Below are positions 36,134 through 45,023 of a stretch of DNA of 64,000 bases, piece by piece; positions within the stretch are counted from its first letter, which is position 1; every line of letters begins with the position of its first letter. The stretch lies in the NCBI GenBank assembly GCA_025560025.1, contig CP048486.1, positions 1,926,001 through 1,990,000 of the forward strand, written 5' to 3'. The notes beneath the pieces are model-generated. The model worked only from the letters and a program-made list of their open reading frames with translations. It did not search any database and was not told the DNA's origin. The translations under genes were made by a program, and so were the position numbers. Source of the DNA: Agrobacterium tumefaciens. Its GTDB lineage: Bacteria; Pseudomonadota; Alphaproteobacteria; Rhizobiales; Rhizobiaceae.

Positions 36134-37444
36134 TTAGTTGCCGGCGGCCTGCTTGATGGCGGCGTCACCACGCTCCACGATCTTGTCGAGGGCGGCTTTC
36201 GCATCCTGCTTGCCGGCCAGCATCGCCTCGAACTCTTCGTTCATGATGTCGCGCACCTGCGGCAGGTTTACGAGGCGCACGCCCTTGGAGTTTTCTGTCG
36301 GCGGCTTGCCCATCATCTGTAGCAGCGGCGTTTCGCGAGCAGGGTTCTTGTCGTAGAAGCCGGATTTCTTGGTTTCCTCATAGGCCGCGATCGTTACCGG
36401 CATGTAGCCGGAGACCTGATGCAGGCGAGACTGGATCTTGGTCTGCGAGAGGAAATGGAAGAATTCGGCAACACCCTTATATTCAGCATCGCTCTTGCCG
36501 CCGAATACCCAGAGGCTGGCACCGCCGGGAATGGTGTTCTGCGGGCCATGACCCTCATAATAGGGCAGCTGGCCGATGCCGTAATTCATGCCGGTCTTGA
36601 CGATATCGCCAAGGCCGCCGGAGGATTCGGTCAGGATGCCGCATTCGCCGGACATGAACAGCTGCTTGGCTTCCGAAGTGCGTCCGCCATAACGGAAGGT
36701 GCCGTCTTTCGCGAGATCGGCAATGGCCTGGAAGTGTTCGACGAAGAGCGGCGCGTTGACCGCAAGCTTCACATCCGTGCCGCCGAGGCCGTTTTCATTG
36801 CTGCCATAGGAGACGTTGTTCCAGGCGGCGAAGTTTTCGGTCTGGATCCATGTAAGCCAGGTGGAGGTGAACCCGCACTGCGCGGCACCGCTGGTCTTGA
36901 TCTTCTTGGCGGCTTCGAAAACTTCCGGCCAGGTCTTCGGCGGGTTGGCCGGGTCAAGGCCTGCCTTCTGGAAGGTGTCCTTGTTGTAATAGAGGATCGG
37001 CGAGGATGAATTGTAAGGGAAGGACAGCATGGTGCCGTCCGGCTTGGAATAATAGGCGACGATGCCGGCCAGATATTCATCCTTGTTGAAGGTGTAGCCA
37101 CCTTCCTTCAGCACATCCGCCACTGGCTTGATGGCACCGGCGGCACCCATCATCACGCCGGAACCGGCGTCGAATACCTGAATGATGGCCGGCGGCTGCT
37201 TGGCGCGGAATGCGGCGATGCCGGCATTCAGCGTTTCCGGATAGGTGCCCTTGAACACGGGCGTGATCTTGTAGTCTTTCTGGCTTTCGTTGAACTCTTT
37301 CGCAAGCGCGTCCACGACTTCGTTATTGGCGCCGGTCATGGCGTGCCACCACTGGATCTCCGTCGCAGCGAAAGCATTCGATGTGACAAAAAACGAAAGC
37401 GCGGATGCCGCAGCGAGGCGGTAGCTGAGTTTTTTCAAGGTCAT
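36134..37444 (-). CDS. ugpB: Glycerol-3-phosphate binding protein UgpB
   Basis: A 436-residue family-1 periplasmic binding protein with a signal peptide ([17 protein letters not shown], cleavage near residue 27). The mature protein starts [20 protein letters not shown], very like Ugp[40 protein letters not shown] and [15 protein letters not shown] are typical of UgpB orthologues. It is the first gene of ugpBAEC. In many bacteria the operon is induced by phosphate starvation; I see no clear Pho box, but DeoR-type repeats lie upstream. Confidence 0.9.
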   Translation of the reverse strand: MTLKKLSYRLAAASALSFFVTSNAFAATEIQWWHAMTGANNEVVDALAKEFNESQKDYKITPVFKGTYPETLNAGIAAFRAKQPPAIIQVFDAGSGVMMGAAGAIKPVADVLKEGGYTFNKDEYLAGIVAYYSKPDGTMLSFPYNSSSPILYYNKDTFQKAGLDPANPPKTWPEVFEAAKKIKTSGAAQCGFTSTWLTWIQTENFAAWNNVSYGSNENGLGGTDVKLAVNAPLFVEHFQAIADLAKDGTFRYGGRTSEAKQLFMSGECGILTESSGGLGDIVKTGMNYGIGQLPYYEGHGPQNTIPGGASLWVFGGKSDAEYKGVAEFFHFLSQTKIQSRLHQVSGYMPVTIAAYEETKKSGFYDKNPARETPLLQMMGKPPTENSKGVRLVNLPQVRDIMNEEFEAMLAGKQDAKAALDKIVERGDAAIKQAAGN

Positions 37445-37554
37445 TCCTCCCGTTTTAAAAACAGTAAAAGATACAGCCCCTTATTCCAGCCTATCCTCCT
37501 CGACATGGCTGTGGGCGACCCTTTCTGTATTAGCGGCCTGATTTAAAGCGAACT

Positions 37555-37607
37555 CTAACGAAAATGCAATAGAACGTGGAACGATTAAAACGAAAGTGAA
37601 CGAAACG
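37555..37607 (-). promoter_or_regulatory. Repeated AACGAAA motifs upstream of ugpB (DeoR/GlpR-type operator?)
   Basis: aacgaaaat near 37558, aaaacgaaag near 37587 and gaacgaaacg ending at 37607 form direct repeats of the CGAAA type; read on the coding strand they give TTTCGTT. DeoR-family regulators such as AgaR and GlpR bind TTTCGTT-like direct repeats. This gap (37445-37918) contains only these repeats, a lower-GC stretch and the Zur-like palindrome at 37853. Confidence 0.4.
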
Positions 37608-37852
37608 GTTTTATTATTCCATTTTTTGGGCGCTTTGGTTTTTTCGTATGCTTGTGGGCATGGTGTGTCACAGGGCAAGGGGATTGGTTCCTTAATGCCA
37701 GGGTCGAGTTTTCTCCTGAAACTCAGGCGCTCCCCCGTTCCTCTGCCTGCGGTGTGAAACCAGCCAGCCCAACTCCGTCGCTGAAAGGCGTCTTCGCGCC
37801 ACACCGGGCCGGCGACGACAAAAGCACGTAAAATCTTTCTCGGGCATGTTGA

Positions 37853-37871
37853 TATGTTATTACATAACATA
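37853..37871 (+). promoter_or_regulatory. Zur-like palindrome upstream of the first COG0523 GTPase
   Basis: tatgttattacataacata is a perfect palindrome (8-base arms, 3-base centre). It shares the GTTAT/ATAAC core with the palindromes between yciC and troC. It lies 48 bases before the chosen start. Zur of alphaproteobacteria recognises AT-rich palindromes of this kind; assignment to Zur is inferred. Confidence 0.7.
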
Positions 37872-37918
37872 GTAAGCCATCATAAGGTTTGCTGGCTGAA
37901 GGTGTGGATGTGTTCGGA

Positions 37919-39025
37919 ATGAAACGAAAGAAGGCGGATGCGCTCAAGAGTGATTCGGCCATCATGCAATCCGCAGGAACGGTACCCGTCACCCTGCTCA
38001 CAGGGTTTCTCGGGGCGGGCAAGACCACGCTTCTGAACGAGCTTCTGAACGAACCGGCCATGCGCGATGCCGCCGTCATCGTCAACGAATTCGGTTCGGT
38101 GCCCATTGATCACGGCCTGGTCCGCACGGGTTCGGAACGATATTTCAGGACCACGACGGGCTGCATCTGCTGCACCGCCACCAGCGATATCCGAACCTCG
38201 CTTTACGAGTTGCATCAGGCCTTTCTGGAGGGGGTGATGCCGGAAATATCGCGGGTCGTCATCGAAACCACCGGCCTTGCCGATCCGGCGCCGATCATCA
38301 ACAGCCTCATTGCCGGCGGCACGCCCGCTATCGGCCTGCGCGACCACGTCGTTGCCCGGCACTTTCATCTCTCTGGCGTCGTCACGGCCTTTGACGTCAC
38401 TTCGGGCCGAATGATGCTCGACAGTTTCATCGAGGGCTGGAAACAGCTCGCCTTCGCCGACCATATCGTTCTGACCAAAACCGATCTTGCCGATGCGACG
38501 GCGATGCAGCGAGAGAGCCTCTCCGATCTCAATCCCGCGGCGCGTTTTCATGATCGCAATGCAGGTGATTTCAATCTGCCGTCGCTTTTTGCGCCAGCGG
38601 ATTATTCATTGCGCGGCAAGCCGGAGGATGTGCCGGGGTGGCTGGCAGCGGACAGGCTGAGCCTGCATGCCGGCCATGGGCACGATATCAACCGGCACGG
38701 CGTCGGGGTTGAAGCGTTCGATCTGACATTCGACGGGGCTTTCGATCCGCAGGCGATCGTCACCTTTCTTGAGCTGGTCACCAGCAATGTTCACTCCGGT
38801 CTCCTGCGGCTCAAGGGAATTTTTGGCGCGACGGATGATCCTGAGCGCCCGGTGGTCGCGCACGCCGTGCAGCACCGGCTTTATCCCCTGACCCGGCTGG
38901 CCGGCTGGCCGGACAGCAATCGCTCAACCCGCATTGTCCTGATCGGCATGGATATGCCGCAGCAGCCTATCCGCGATCTTTTCGACACATTGGCCTCGCA
39001 GGCGAGGCGAAAGGTTTCCCGATGA
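37919..39025 (+). CDS. COG0523 (CobW/G3E) GTPase, probable Zur-regulated metallochaperone
   Basis: A G3E P-loop GTPase of about 368 residues. Walker A is [11 protein letters not shown], the family Cys motif is GCICC in TTGCICCTATSD, Walker B is VVIETTGLADP and the guanine motif is TKTD. A C-terminal CobW_C domain holds His residues (HAGHGHDINRHG). I prefer the ATG at 37919, but the start is uncertain: a TTG at 37889 and an ATG at 37964 are also in frame. The zinc-type operator just upstream and the neighbouring yciC/tro genes argue for a zinc rather than a cobalt role. It overlaps the next gene by four bases. Confidence 0.83.
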   Translation: MKRKKADALKSDSAIMQSAGTVPVTLLTGFLGAGKTTLLNELLNEPAMRDAAVIVNEFGSVPIDHGLVRTGSERYFRTTTGCICCTATSDIRTSLYELHQAFLEGVMPEISRVVIETTGLADPAPIINSLIAGGTPAIGLRDHVVARHFHLSGVVTAFDVTSGRMMLDSFIEGWKQLAFADHIVLTKTDLADATAMQRESLSDLNPAARFHDRNAGDFNLPSLFAPADYSLRGKPEDVPGWLAADRLSLHAGHGHDINRHGVGVEAFDLTFDGAFDPQAIVTFLELVTSNVHSGLLRLKGIFGATDDPERPVVAHAVQHRLYPLTRLAGWPDSNRSTRIVLIGMDMPQQPIRDLFDTLASQARRKVSR

Positions 39026-39297
39026 CGGCAACAAATCCGCTTTCCCGTAGCGGCTCCGCGATCGTCGCGCAGGCCCGGCTTCTGAAACGATGGACGCGGG
39101 AACTGCTTCACCTCTCGGCGGATGACATCGTTTCCGTCAGCGAGCTTTCCTGTGCGCTGCCGGATTGCCCGCCCAAAGAAACCGTGATCCTCGTTCTGTC
39201 CCCATCCGGCGAAAACCGGCAATTGTCTGTTCACAAGGCGCTAATGGATGTCGCATTTGACGATATTATCCACGCCGTCGCCGCCAAACCGCGCTAA
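39022..39297 (+). CDS. Small conserved protein coupled to the COG0523 GTPase
   Basis: A 91-residue soluble protein I do not recognise by name. It is predicted mostly helical at the start (AIVAQARLLKRWTRELLHLS). A middle segment has two Cys (VSELSCALPDCPPKETVILV) that could bind a metal. Its ATG overlaps the GTPase stop, so the two are translationally coupled and likely work together, for example as a delivery partner or client. That is inference from position only. Confidence 0.65.
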   Translation: MTATNPLSRSGSAIVAQARLLKRWTRELLHLSADDIVSVSELSCALPDCPPKETVILVLSPSGENRQLSVHKALMDVAFDDIIHAVAAKPR

Positions 39298-39394
39298 AGC
39301 CGGATGCGGCCAGCGCCACCGTGCTTGACGGCAGCCGCCGTCATCCGGCACTTGGGCGGCGATGACAGGATTCGCAGGTGATGAAGGGTAAGGC

Positions 39395-39832
39395 ATGGCC
39401 GATCTTGCAGTATATGCGGGCTTGTTTCTGACGGCTTTTGTTGCGGCGACCATCCTGCCCATGCAGTCGGAGGCGGCGCTTGCGGGGCTTATTCTCTTGA
39501 AAGCCCAGCCGGTCTGGCTACTGGTTGCGGTGGCCAGCGCCGGTAATGTCGCCGGCTCCTTTGCCAATTGGCTGCTGGGCCGGGGTATCGAGCGCTTTCG
39601 GCACAGGCGCTGGTTTCCCGTCGGCGAAGCGGCGCTGCAAAGGGCGCAGAACTGGTACAGGCGTTACGGCAAATGGTCTCTTCTTTTAAGCTGGGCGCCG
39701 CTGATCGGCGATCCGCTGACGGTTGCCGCCGGCATCATGAAGGAACCGCTGCCGGTCTTCCTGCTGCTGGTCACCATCGCCAAGGTCGGGCGTTATCTCG
39801 TTCTGACGCTGGTGACGCTGAATTTTCTTTGA
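39395..39832 (+). CDS. YqaA-family (SNARE-associated/DedA-like) membrane protein
   Basis: A 145-residue protein with about four hydrophobic segments. It has the YqaA/DedA pattern LPMQSEAALAGLILL near the start, AGNVAGSFANWLLGRG in the middle, and a conserved WYRRYGKWSLLLSWAPLIGDPLTVAAG. The family is linked to membrane lipid homeostasis through the larger DedA proteins; YqaA itself is uncharacterised. It follows the metallochaperone pair by about 100 bases and may be the third gene of that unit. Confidence 0.8.
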   Translation: MADLAVYAGLFLTAFVAATILPMQSEAALAGLILLKAQPVWLLVAVASAGNVAGSFANWLLGRGIERFRHRRWFPVGEAALQRAQNWYRRYGKWSLLLSWAPLIGDPLTVAAGIMKEPLPVFLLLVTIAKVGRYLVLTLVTLNFL

Positions 39833-39856
39833 GGATTGTCGCTGTGTTGCAGCTAT

Positions 39857-39976
39857 TTCTTCTCCCCGCCGGGGAGAAGATGGCCCGAAGGGTCAGATGA
39901 GGGGGCCAGCTCTCCGGATGCCACCGGCCTTGCCCCCTCAACCCGCTGCCGCGACCTTCTCCCCGGCGGGGAGAAG
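39857..39976. repeat. Palindromic repeat, TTCTCCCC-type arms
   Basis: Same family as 17810-17919. The left arm is ttcttctccccgccggggag and the right arm accttctccccggcggggag, with ggcccgaagggtcagatgag and ccccctcaacccgctgccgc modules between. It separates the converging YqaA and yciC genes. Confidence 0.8.
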
Positions 39977-40029
39977 GCGAAAACCGAACCCGCTCGTCCG
40001 ATAAGCGGCTGTCGTGCAGTGAGGGCCGA

Positions 40030-41235
40030 TCAAGCCGCCTGCCTGTCCCAGCTGGCGAAGGGATCGGGCAGGTGCCGCCAAGCATCCGGCGTGAAGGCCT
40101 CGGTGTCGATCAGGCAGGCATCGAGCTGGGCACGGATGCGTGCTTCGCTCATCGGATCGGAACCGATGAAGACGATCTCCTGCCGGCGGTCGCCGAAGAC
40201 CGGGTCGATATAGGGTTTCATCATGTCGAGGAACTGCTTTTCGCGCGGCCATTGTTCCTTCGGCACGGCGGACCACCACAAGCCCATCCTGCCGGTACGC
40301 ACCAATGCGCCGGCCTGGCTGATCTCGCCGACATAACGTGGCCGCGTCGCCAGCCAGAAAAAGCCCTTGGCGCGCACCACGCCGGGCCAGGCGCGATCGA
40401 TGAAGCGCTGGAACAGCACCGGGTCGAATGGTTTTTTGGCGCGATAGACAAAGGAGCGAATGCCGTATTCCTCGGTTTCGGGAATGTGATCCTTGAAACC
40501 GTGCAATTCCTTGAACCACAAAGGGTGTTCTTCGGCCCTGGCGAAATCGAAACGCCCCGTGCCCAGAACCTCCTTCAGCTCCACTTTGCCGAAATCGGCT
40601 TCAATCAGTTTCGCATCCGGGTTCAGCCCGACAATGATCTTGCGGGCGGCGTCTCGCTGTTCCGGTGTGGCGGTGCCCATCTTGTTGAGAACGACGACAT
40701 CGGCAAATTCGATCTGTTCCACCAGAAGGTCGACGATGGTGCGGTTGTCGCCATCACCTGCCGTTTCGCCCCGGTCGGCCAGAAAGTCGGAGGAACCATA
40801 GTCGTTGAGAAGGTTGGCGGCATCCACCACCGTCACCATCGTATCCAGCCGCGCAACATCGGAAAGGCTGCGGCCGTTCTCATCGCGGAAATCGAAGGTT
40901 GCGGCGACCGGAAGCGGCTCGGCAATGCCGGTGGATTCGATCAGCAGATAATCGAAACGGCCCTGTTCGGCCAGCGCCCGCACCTCCGTCAAGAGGTCGT
41001 CGCGCAGCGTGCAACAGATGCAGCCATTGGTCATTTCCACCAATTGCTCCTCGGTGCGCGAAAGATTGGCGCCGCCATCGCGCACCAGTGCGGCGTCGAT
41101 ATTGATCTCGCTCATGTCATTGACGATCAGCGCGACCCGCAGACCATCGCGATTGGCGAGAATATGGTTGAGAAGCGTTGTCTTGCCGGCGCCGAGAAAG
41201 CCGGAAAGCACGGTGACGGGAAGTTTTTTCGACAT
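40030..41235 (-). CDS. yciC: YciC-type COG0523 zinc metallochaperone GTPase
   Basis: A 401-residue G3E GTPase. Walker A is [13 protein letters not shown] at about residues 10-22, the metal motif is CICC in [13 protein letters not shown], Walker B is [11 protein letters not shown] and the guanine motif is LNKMG. A long C-terminal domain with Trp- and His-containing segments follows ([20 protein letters not shown]). I chose the ATG at 41235 (MSKKLPV) with ACGAGG upstream. It is divergent from the zinc importer, with Zur-like palindromes between. In A. tumefaciens a Zur-repressed yciC beside troCBA is known to support growth under zinc limitation. Confidence 0.87.
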   Translation of the reverse strand: MSKKLPVTVLSGFLGAGKTTLLNHILANRDGLRVALIVNDMSEINIDAALVRDGGANLSRTEEQLVEMTNGCICCTLRDDLLTEVRALAEQGRFDYLLIESTGIAEPLPVAATFDFRDENGRSLSDVARLDTMVTVVDAANLLNDYGSSDFLADRGETAGDGDNRTIVDLLVEQIEFADVVVLNKMGTATPEQRDAARKIIVGLNPDAKLIEADFGKVELKEVLGTGRFDFARAEEHPLWFKELHGFKDHIPETEEYGIRSFVYRAKKPFDPVLFQRFIDRAWPGVVRAKGFFWLATRPRYVGEISQAGALVRTGRMGLWWSAVPKEQWPREKQFLDMMKPYIDPVFGDRRQEIVFIGSDPMSEARIRAQLDACLIDTEAFTPDAWRHLPDPFASWDRQAA

Positions 41236-41329
41236 GAAGACCTCGTTTGTCGGCACGGGTTGCGGGGACGTTCAGGCGGCCCCGGCAGGCGGTTTGGGAG
41301 CGACTGGGCATCGCCACAGTGCTTCTCTT

Positions 41330-41483
41330 ATGTAACGTAATAACATTACATGCGTGCCGTGTGTCAACTGGCTGCCGAAAAATTGCGTGTCGGGTGGAGT
41401 TGGCTCGGCGGCGCGCGCCGACCTTTCATAAAGTTAATGTTATTTCATTACGTATTCGTTTGACGAATGTAATAACATTACAT
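41330..41483. promoter_or_regulatory. Zur-like palindromes between yciC and the tro operon
   Basis: Three related sites: atgtaacgtaa/taacattacat (41330-41351, 9 of 11 arm bases matching), a weaker copy gttaatgttatttcattacg (41433-41452), and atgtaataacattacat (41467-41483, perfect 7-base arms). The first is nearest yciC and the last two are nearest troC. This fits separate repression of both divergent promoters by Zur with zinc. Confidence 0.78.
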
Positions 41484-41523
41484 ATCAAGAGCCATCAAAT
41501 GACATCCTGCCCCGGAGGGATCG

Positions 41524-42351
41524 ATGAGCGATCCGTGCCTTGTTTTCAAAAATCTGACGCTTGGATATGCCGGCCGCGCGGCGGTGCATCATCTGGATGG
41601 CGATATCGCCAGGGGATCGCTCACTGCGGTCGTCGGCGCCAATGGCTCGGGAAAATCGACGCTGATGAAGGGCATTGCCGGCATTCTGAAGCCGCTCGGC
41701 GGCGAGTGCCGGGTGAGTTCAGGCGTTTCCGTCGCTTATCTGCCGCAGCAATCGGAACTCGACCGGTCCTTTCCGGCGCAGGTGCGGGATCTCGTCGCGC
41801 TGGGCCTCTGGCCGAAGCGCGGCCTGCTCGGCCGCCACCGTGCCGCGGATCGGGCGGCAATGGGCCATGTGCTGGAAGCGGTGGGGCTTTCCGGTTTTGA
41901 AAAACGCAATATCGACTCGCTTTCCGGCGGCCAGATGCAGCGCGCTTTGTTCGCCCGCGCCATGTTGCAGGATGCGCAGCTGATCCTGCTGGATGAACCC
42001 TTCAACGCCGTTGATGAGCGCACCGTGTCTGACCTGCTGGTTCTGATCAAGGCTTGGGTCGCGGAGGGGCGGACCGTTCTGGCCGTTCTTCATGACCATC
42101 AACTGGTCCGGCAGCATTTTCCCCAGACCCTGTTCCTTGCACGAAAGCTCGTTGGACTTGGTCCAACGGCCGATGTGCTGAAGGCGGACAATATCCGGCA
42201 GGCGCGGCATTTCCACGAGGCGTGGGAGGAAAATGCGCCCTGGTGCGAACCGGTCGAGACGCCGGCAGCCAGCTTGCTCCACACAAGTCCACCGGTGCCG
42301 CCAGCCCGTTCTCACGCCCATTCCCACGCGAATTCGAATAGCCATGGCTGA
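41524..42351 (+). CDS. troC: Zinc ABC transporter ATPase TroC (ZnuC-like)
   Basis: A 275-residue ABC ATPase. Walker A is GANGSGKST at about 38-46, the Q-loop is in VAYLPQQSELDRSFP, the signature is LSGGQMQR, Walker B is LILLDEP and the H-loop is LHDH. The C-terminus is a short His-rich tail (SHAHSHANSNSHG) that could buffer zinc. CGGAGGGATCG gives a strong ribosome site. The symbol follows the A. tumefaciens troCBA naming as I recall it; functionally it is ZnuC. Confidence 0.88.
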   Translation: MSDPCLVFKNLTLGYAGRAAVHHLDGDIARGSLTAVVGANGSGKSTLMKGIAGILKPLGGECRVSSGVSVAYLPQQSELDRSFPAQVRDLVALGLWPKRGLLGRHRAADRAAMGHVLEAVGLSGFEKRNIDSLSGGQMQRALFARAMLQDAQLILLDEPFNAVDERTVSDLLVLIKAWVAEGRTVLAVLHDHQLVRQHFPQTLFLARKLVGLGPTADVLKADNIRQARHFHEAWEENAPWCEPVETPAASLLHTSPPVPPARSHAHSHANSNSHG

Positions 42352-43210
42352 TATCTTCATCGAACCCTTCATCCAATATGCCTTCATGCAGCGGGCGCTG
42401 GCGGGAGCCTTGATTCTGGCCATCAGTTGCGGGCCGGTCGGGGTGTTTCTGATGCTGCGCCGCATGAGCCTGACGGGTGACGCCATGGCCCATGCCATCC
42501 TGCCGGGGGCGGCTGTCGGCTTTCTGTTCTATGGCCTGGAAATTCTGCCGATGACCATCGGCGGGCTGGTTGTCGGCCTTCTGGTGGCGCTGGGCGCGGG
42601 TGCTGTTTCGCGCTTCACCATCCAGAAGGAAGATGCCTCGCTTGCCGCCTTTTATCTGATTTCGCTGGCGCTCGGCGTGCTGCTCGTCTCGTGGCGCGGC
42701 TCCAGCGTCGATCTCATGCATGTGCTGTTCGGCACGGTTCTGGCGCTGAACAACGAGGCGCTCGGCCTGATCGGCGGCATCTGCATTGCCACGCTGCTGG
42801 TGATGACGGTGTTCTGGCGGGCGCTTTTGGCGGAATGCCTTGATCCGCTGTTCCTGCGCTCGGTCAGCAACTGGGGCAGTCCGGTGCATTTTCTCTTCCT
42901 CGCCATCGTCGTGCTCAATCTGGTCGGTGGCTTTCAGGCGCTCGGAACCCTGCTTTCGGTGGGCCTTATGATGCTGCCCGCCGCAGCCAGCCGCTTCTGG
43001 TCCAACCGCGTCGCGCCCATGTGCTTCATTTCGATCGGCATCGGCATGGTGTCCTGCTTTGCCGGCCTGCTTCTGTCCTATCACGCGTCGCTGCCATCCG
43101 GCCCGGCGATCATCCTTTCCGCGGGCGTCATTTATGCGCTCTCCATCCTCGTCGGCACGCGCGGCGTGCTCAGCGATCTTCTCGGTTCCGGCCGCCACAG
43201 AACGGCCTGA
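42344..43210 (+). CDS. troB: Zinc ABC transporter permease TroB (ZnuB-like)
   Basis: A 288-residue ABC-3 family permease with about eight hydrophobic segments and the family loop LRRMSLTGDAMAHAILPGAA near residues 35-55. It starts at the ATG at 42344, inside the last codons of the ATPase gene, so the two are coupled. Unlike the sit system there is a single permease gene, which should act as a homodimer. Confidence 0.88.
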   Translation: MADIFIEPFIQYAFMQRALAGALILAISCGPVGVFLMLRRMSLTGDAMAHAILPGAAVGFLFYGLEILPMTIGGLVVGLLVALGAGAVSRFTIQKEDASLAAFYLISLALGVLLVSWRGSSVDLMHVLFGTVLALNNEALGLIGGICIATLLVMTVFWRALLAECLDPLFLRSVSNWGSPVHFLFLAIVVLNLVGGFQALGTLLSVGLMMLPAAASRFWSNRVAPMCFISIGIGMVSCFAGLLLSYHASLPSGPAIILSAGVIYALSILVGTRGVLSDLLGSGRHRTA

Positions 43211-43239
43211 AAACAGCGTCTGAAAAAGGAGAACCATTC

Positions 43240-44253
43240 ATGTTCAAAACCTTCCGTCTGGCCACCTGCGCCAGCCTTCTTTCCCTCTCCCCGGTCCTGA
43301 TGGCGCAGGCCTCCGCCGCCGAACTCAAGGTCGTGGCCAGCTTCTCGATCATCGCCGATTTCGCGAAAAACGTTGGCGGCGACCGCGTCGAGATCACCAC
43401 GCTGGTCGGGCCGGATGGCGACGCCCATGTCTATGAGCCGCGCCCGGCCGATGCCGTCGCCGTCAGCAAGGCGGATGTGGTGCTGGTCAACGGTCTGGAA
43501 TTCGAAGGCTTCCTGAAGCGGCTGATCGACACCAGCGGCACCAAGGCGCCGGTGGTGGAACTGACCAAGGGCGTGGAACCGCTGAAGCTTTCCGACGAGC
43601 CGGCCGGTCACGCCCATCCGGAGGCAGAAGAAGAGGAAGCTCACGACCACAAGGCAGAGGAGGCGGGCCACAAGCACGAATCGGCTGAGGCGCATGACCA
43701 TGAGGGGCACCACCATCATGGCGAGTTCGATCCGCATGCCTGGCAGTCGATCAAGAATGCGGAAATCTACGTGAAGAACATTGCCGGTGCCTTTTGCGAG
43801 GTCGACAAGGCGGGTTGCGCCACTTACACCGCCAATTCGGAAGCCTATGTCGCCAAGCTCACCGCTCTGAACGAGAAGGTGAAGACCGAGATTGCCGCCA
43901 TTCCGCCGGAGAAACGCGTCATCATCACCTCGCATGATGCCTTCGGTTATTTCGAGCATGCCTATGGTCTCGAATTCCTGGCGCCGGAAGGCGTTTCGAC
44001 GGAATCGGAAGCATCGGCGGCCGATGTCGCCAAGCTGGTCGACCAGATCAAGCACGACAAGGCCTCGGCCATCTTCGTCGAAAACATCACCAACAAGCGG
44101 CTGATCGACCAGATTGCCAGTGAAACCGGTCTGAAGGTCGGCGGTACGCTTTATTCCGACGCGCTTTCCACGGCCGACGGCCCGGCCGCGACCTATATCG
44201 ACATGATCAACCACAATATCGATACGATCAAGGCGGCTGTCCTCAGTCAGTGA
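43240..44253 (+). CDS. troA: Zinc-binding periplasmic protein TroA (ZnuA-like) with His-rich loop
   Basis: A 337-residue cluster A-I binding protein with a signal peptide (LLSLSPVLMAQASA, cleavage near residue 24). Ligands are His in GDAHVYEPRP, His in FDPHAWQS and His in ITSHDAFGYF; the third-position His is the zinc pattern. A loop of about 45 residues between the first and second ligands is packed with His and acidic residues (AHPEAEEEEAHDHKAEE to GHHHHGEF), as in ZnuA. I chose the ATG at 43240 with AAAAAGGAG upstream. It is the last gene of the operon. Confidence 0.9.
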   Translation: MFKTFRLATCASLLSLSPVLMAQASAAELKVVASFSIIADFAKNVGGDRVEITTLVGPDGDAHVYEPRPADAVAVSKADVVLVNGLEFEGFLKRLIDTSGTKAPVVELTKGVEPLKLSDEPAGHAHPEAEEEEAHDHKAEEAGHKHESAEAHDHEGHHHHGEFDPHAWQSIKNAEIYVKNIAGAFCEVDKAGCATYTANSEAYVAKLTALNEKVKTEIAAIPPEKRVIITSHDAFGYFEHAYGLEFLAPEGVSTESEASAADVAKLVDQIKHDKASAIFVENITNKRLIDQIASETGLKVGGTLYSDALSTADGPAATYIDMINHNIDTIKAAVLSQ

Positions 44254-44280
44254 TTTTCGTTCATTCATCGTGAGTTAGGG

Positions 44281-44312
44281 GAGGGTGGCTTGCGCCGCCC
44301 TCTCTGCTTTTC
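44281..44312 (+). terminator. Terminator of the tro operon
   Basis: gagggtggc (44281-44289) pairs with gccgccctc (44294-44302), including one G-T pair, around a 4-base loop. It is followed by a tctgctttt tail. Confidence 0.7.
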
Positions 44313-44370
44313 GTGGTAATGCAATAGCGCTCCTTTAGCGATTTTCATATCGGTGCTACAAAGCCCCCTC

Positions 44371-44844
44371 ATGTCCGATGCCCTTCAAATCTTCACCGAC
44401 GGTTCCTTCGATGATGCCTCCCGATCCGGAGGATGGGCGTTCGTCGTTCATGAGGGAGGCGACCAAGTCCATTCCGCTTCAGGCAGGACTGCCGGATCAT
44501 CGAACAATATGTTCGAGGTCCTCGCCGTCCTCAACGCACTATCTTGGATCGCCGCCGAGGCGCCAACGCGGGCAGTCACACTCTGGACGGATTCCGTTCA
44601 CGTCATCGAAGGCTGCCATCGATATAGGGCGATCTGGCGCAACAACGGCTGGAAGCGGATCACGCCCAACCAGCGCTCCCGCCGAAGACCGATCCCCGAT
44701 AGGGAAATCTGGCAGCAGCTCGACAGCCTGCTGGAGCGGCATCCCCAAGTGGTTGTAGAATGGTGCAAAGGGCATTCCGGCACTGTCGGCAACGAGCATG
44801 CCGATGCTTTGGCGCGTGGAGTTTCCTCCGCGACGGTGACTTAG
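44371..44844 (+). CDS. RNase H type-1 domain protein
   Basis: A 157-residue RNase HI fold. The catalytic set is present: Asp in IFTDGSFDD, Glu in NNMFEVLAVL, Asp in LWTDSVHV and Asp in NEHADALA, with His in GHSGTVGNEH. This should cleave RNA in RNA-DNA hybrids. The basic handle region NNGWKRITPNQRSRRRP is present. I chose the ATG at 44371 (MSDALQ); an ATG at 44353 is an alternative, and neither has a clear ribosome site. It differs from the usual housekeeping rnhA context, so it is probably an extra copy. Confidence 0.83.
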   Translation: MSDALQIFTDGSFDDASRSGGWAFVVHEGGDQVHSASGRTAGSSNNMFEVLAVLNALSWIAAEAPTRAVTLWTDSVHVIEGCHRYRAIWRNNGWKRITPNQRSRRRPIPDREIWQQLDSLLERHPQVVVEWCKGHSGTVGNEHADALARGVSSATVT

Positions 44845-45023
44845 CCGGCGGCCGGCAGTCGCCGTGATTCGGCGCATCAATCTCTTCACTTCAGCCATCC
44901 CCGGTCTCGACCTTTTTCCGTATCGAGCGGTTGCGCCGGTACTCTTTCGCGACTCCAACCGAATGGTGTGCACGCCCGGCCGCCTTGCCGGTTGACAATC
45001 GCCATTCCGTTTGAAATGGTAAG

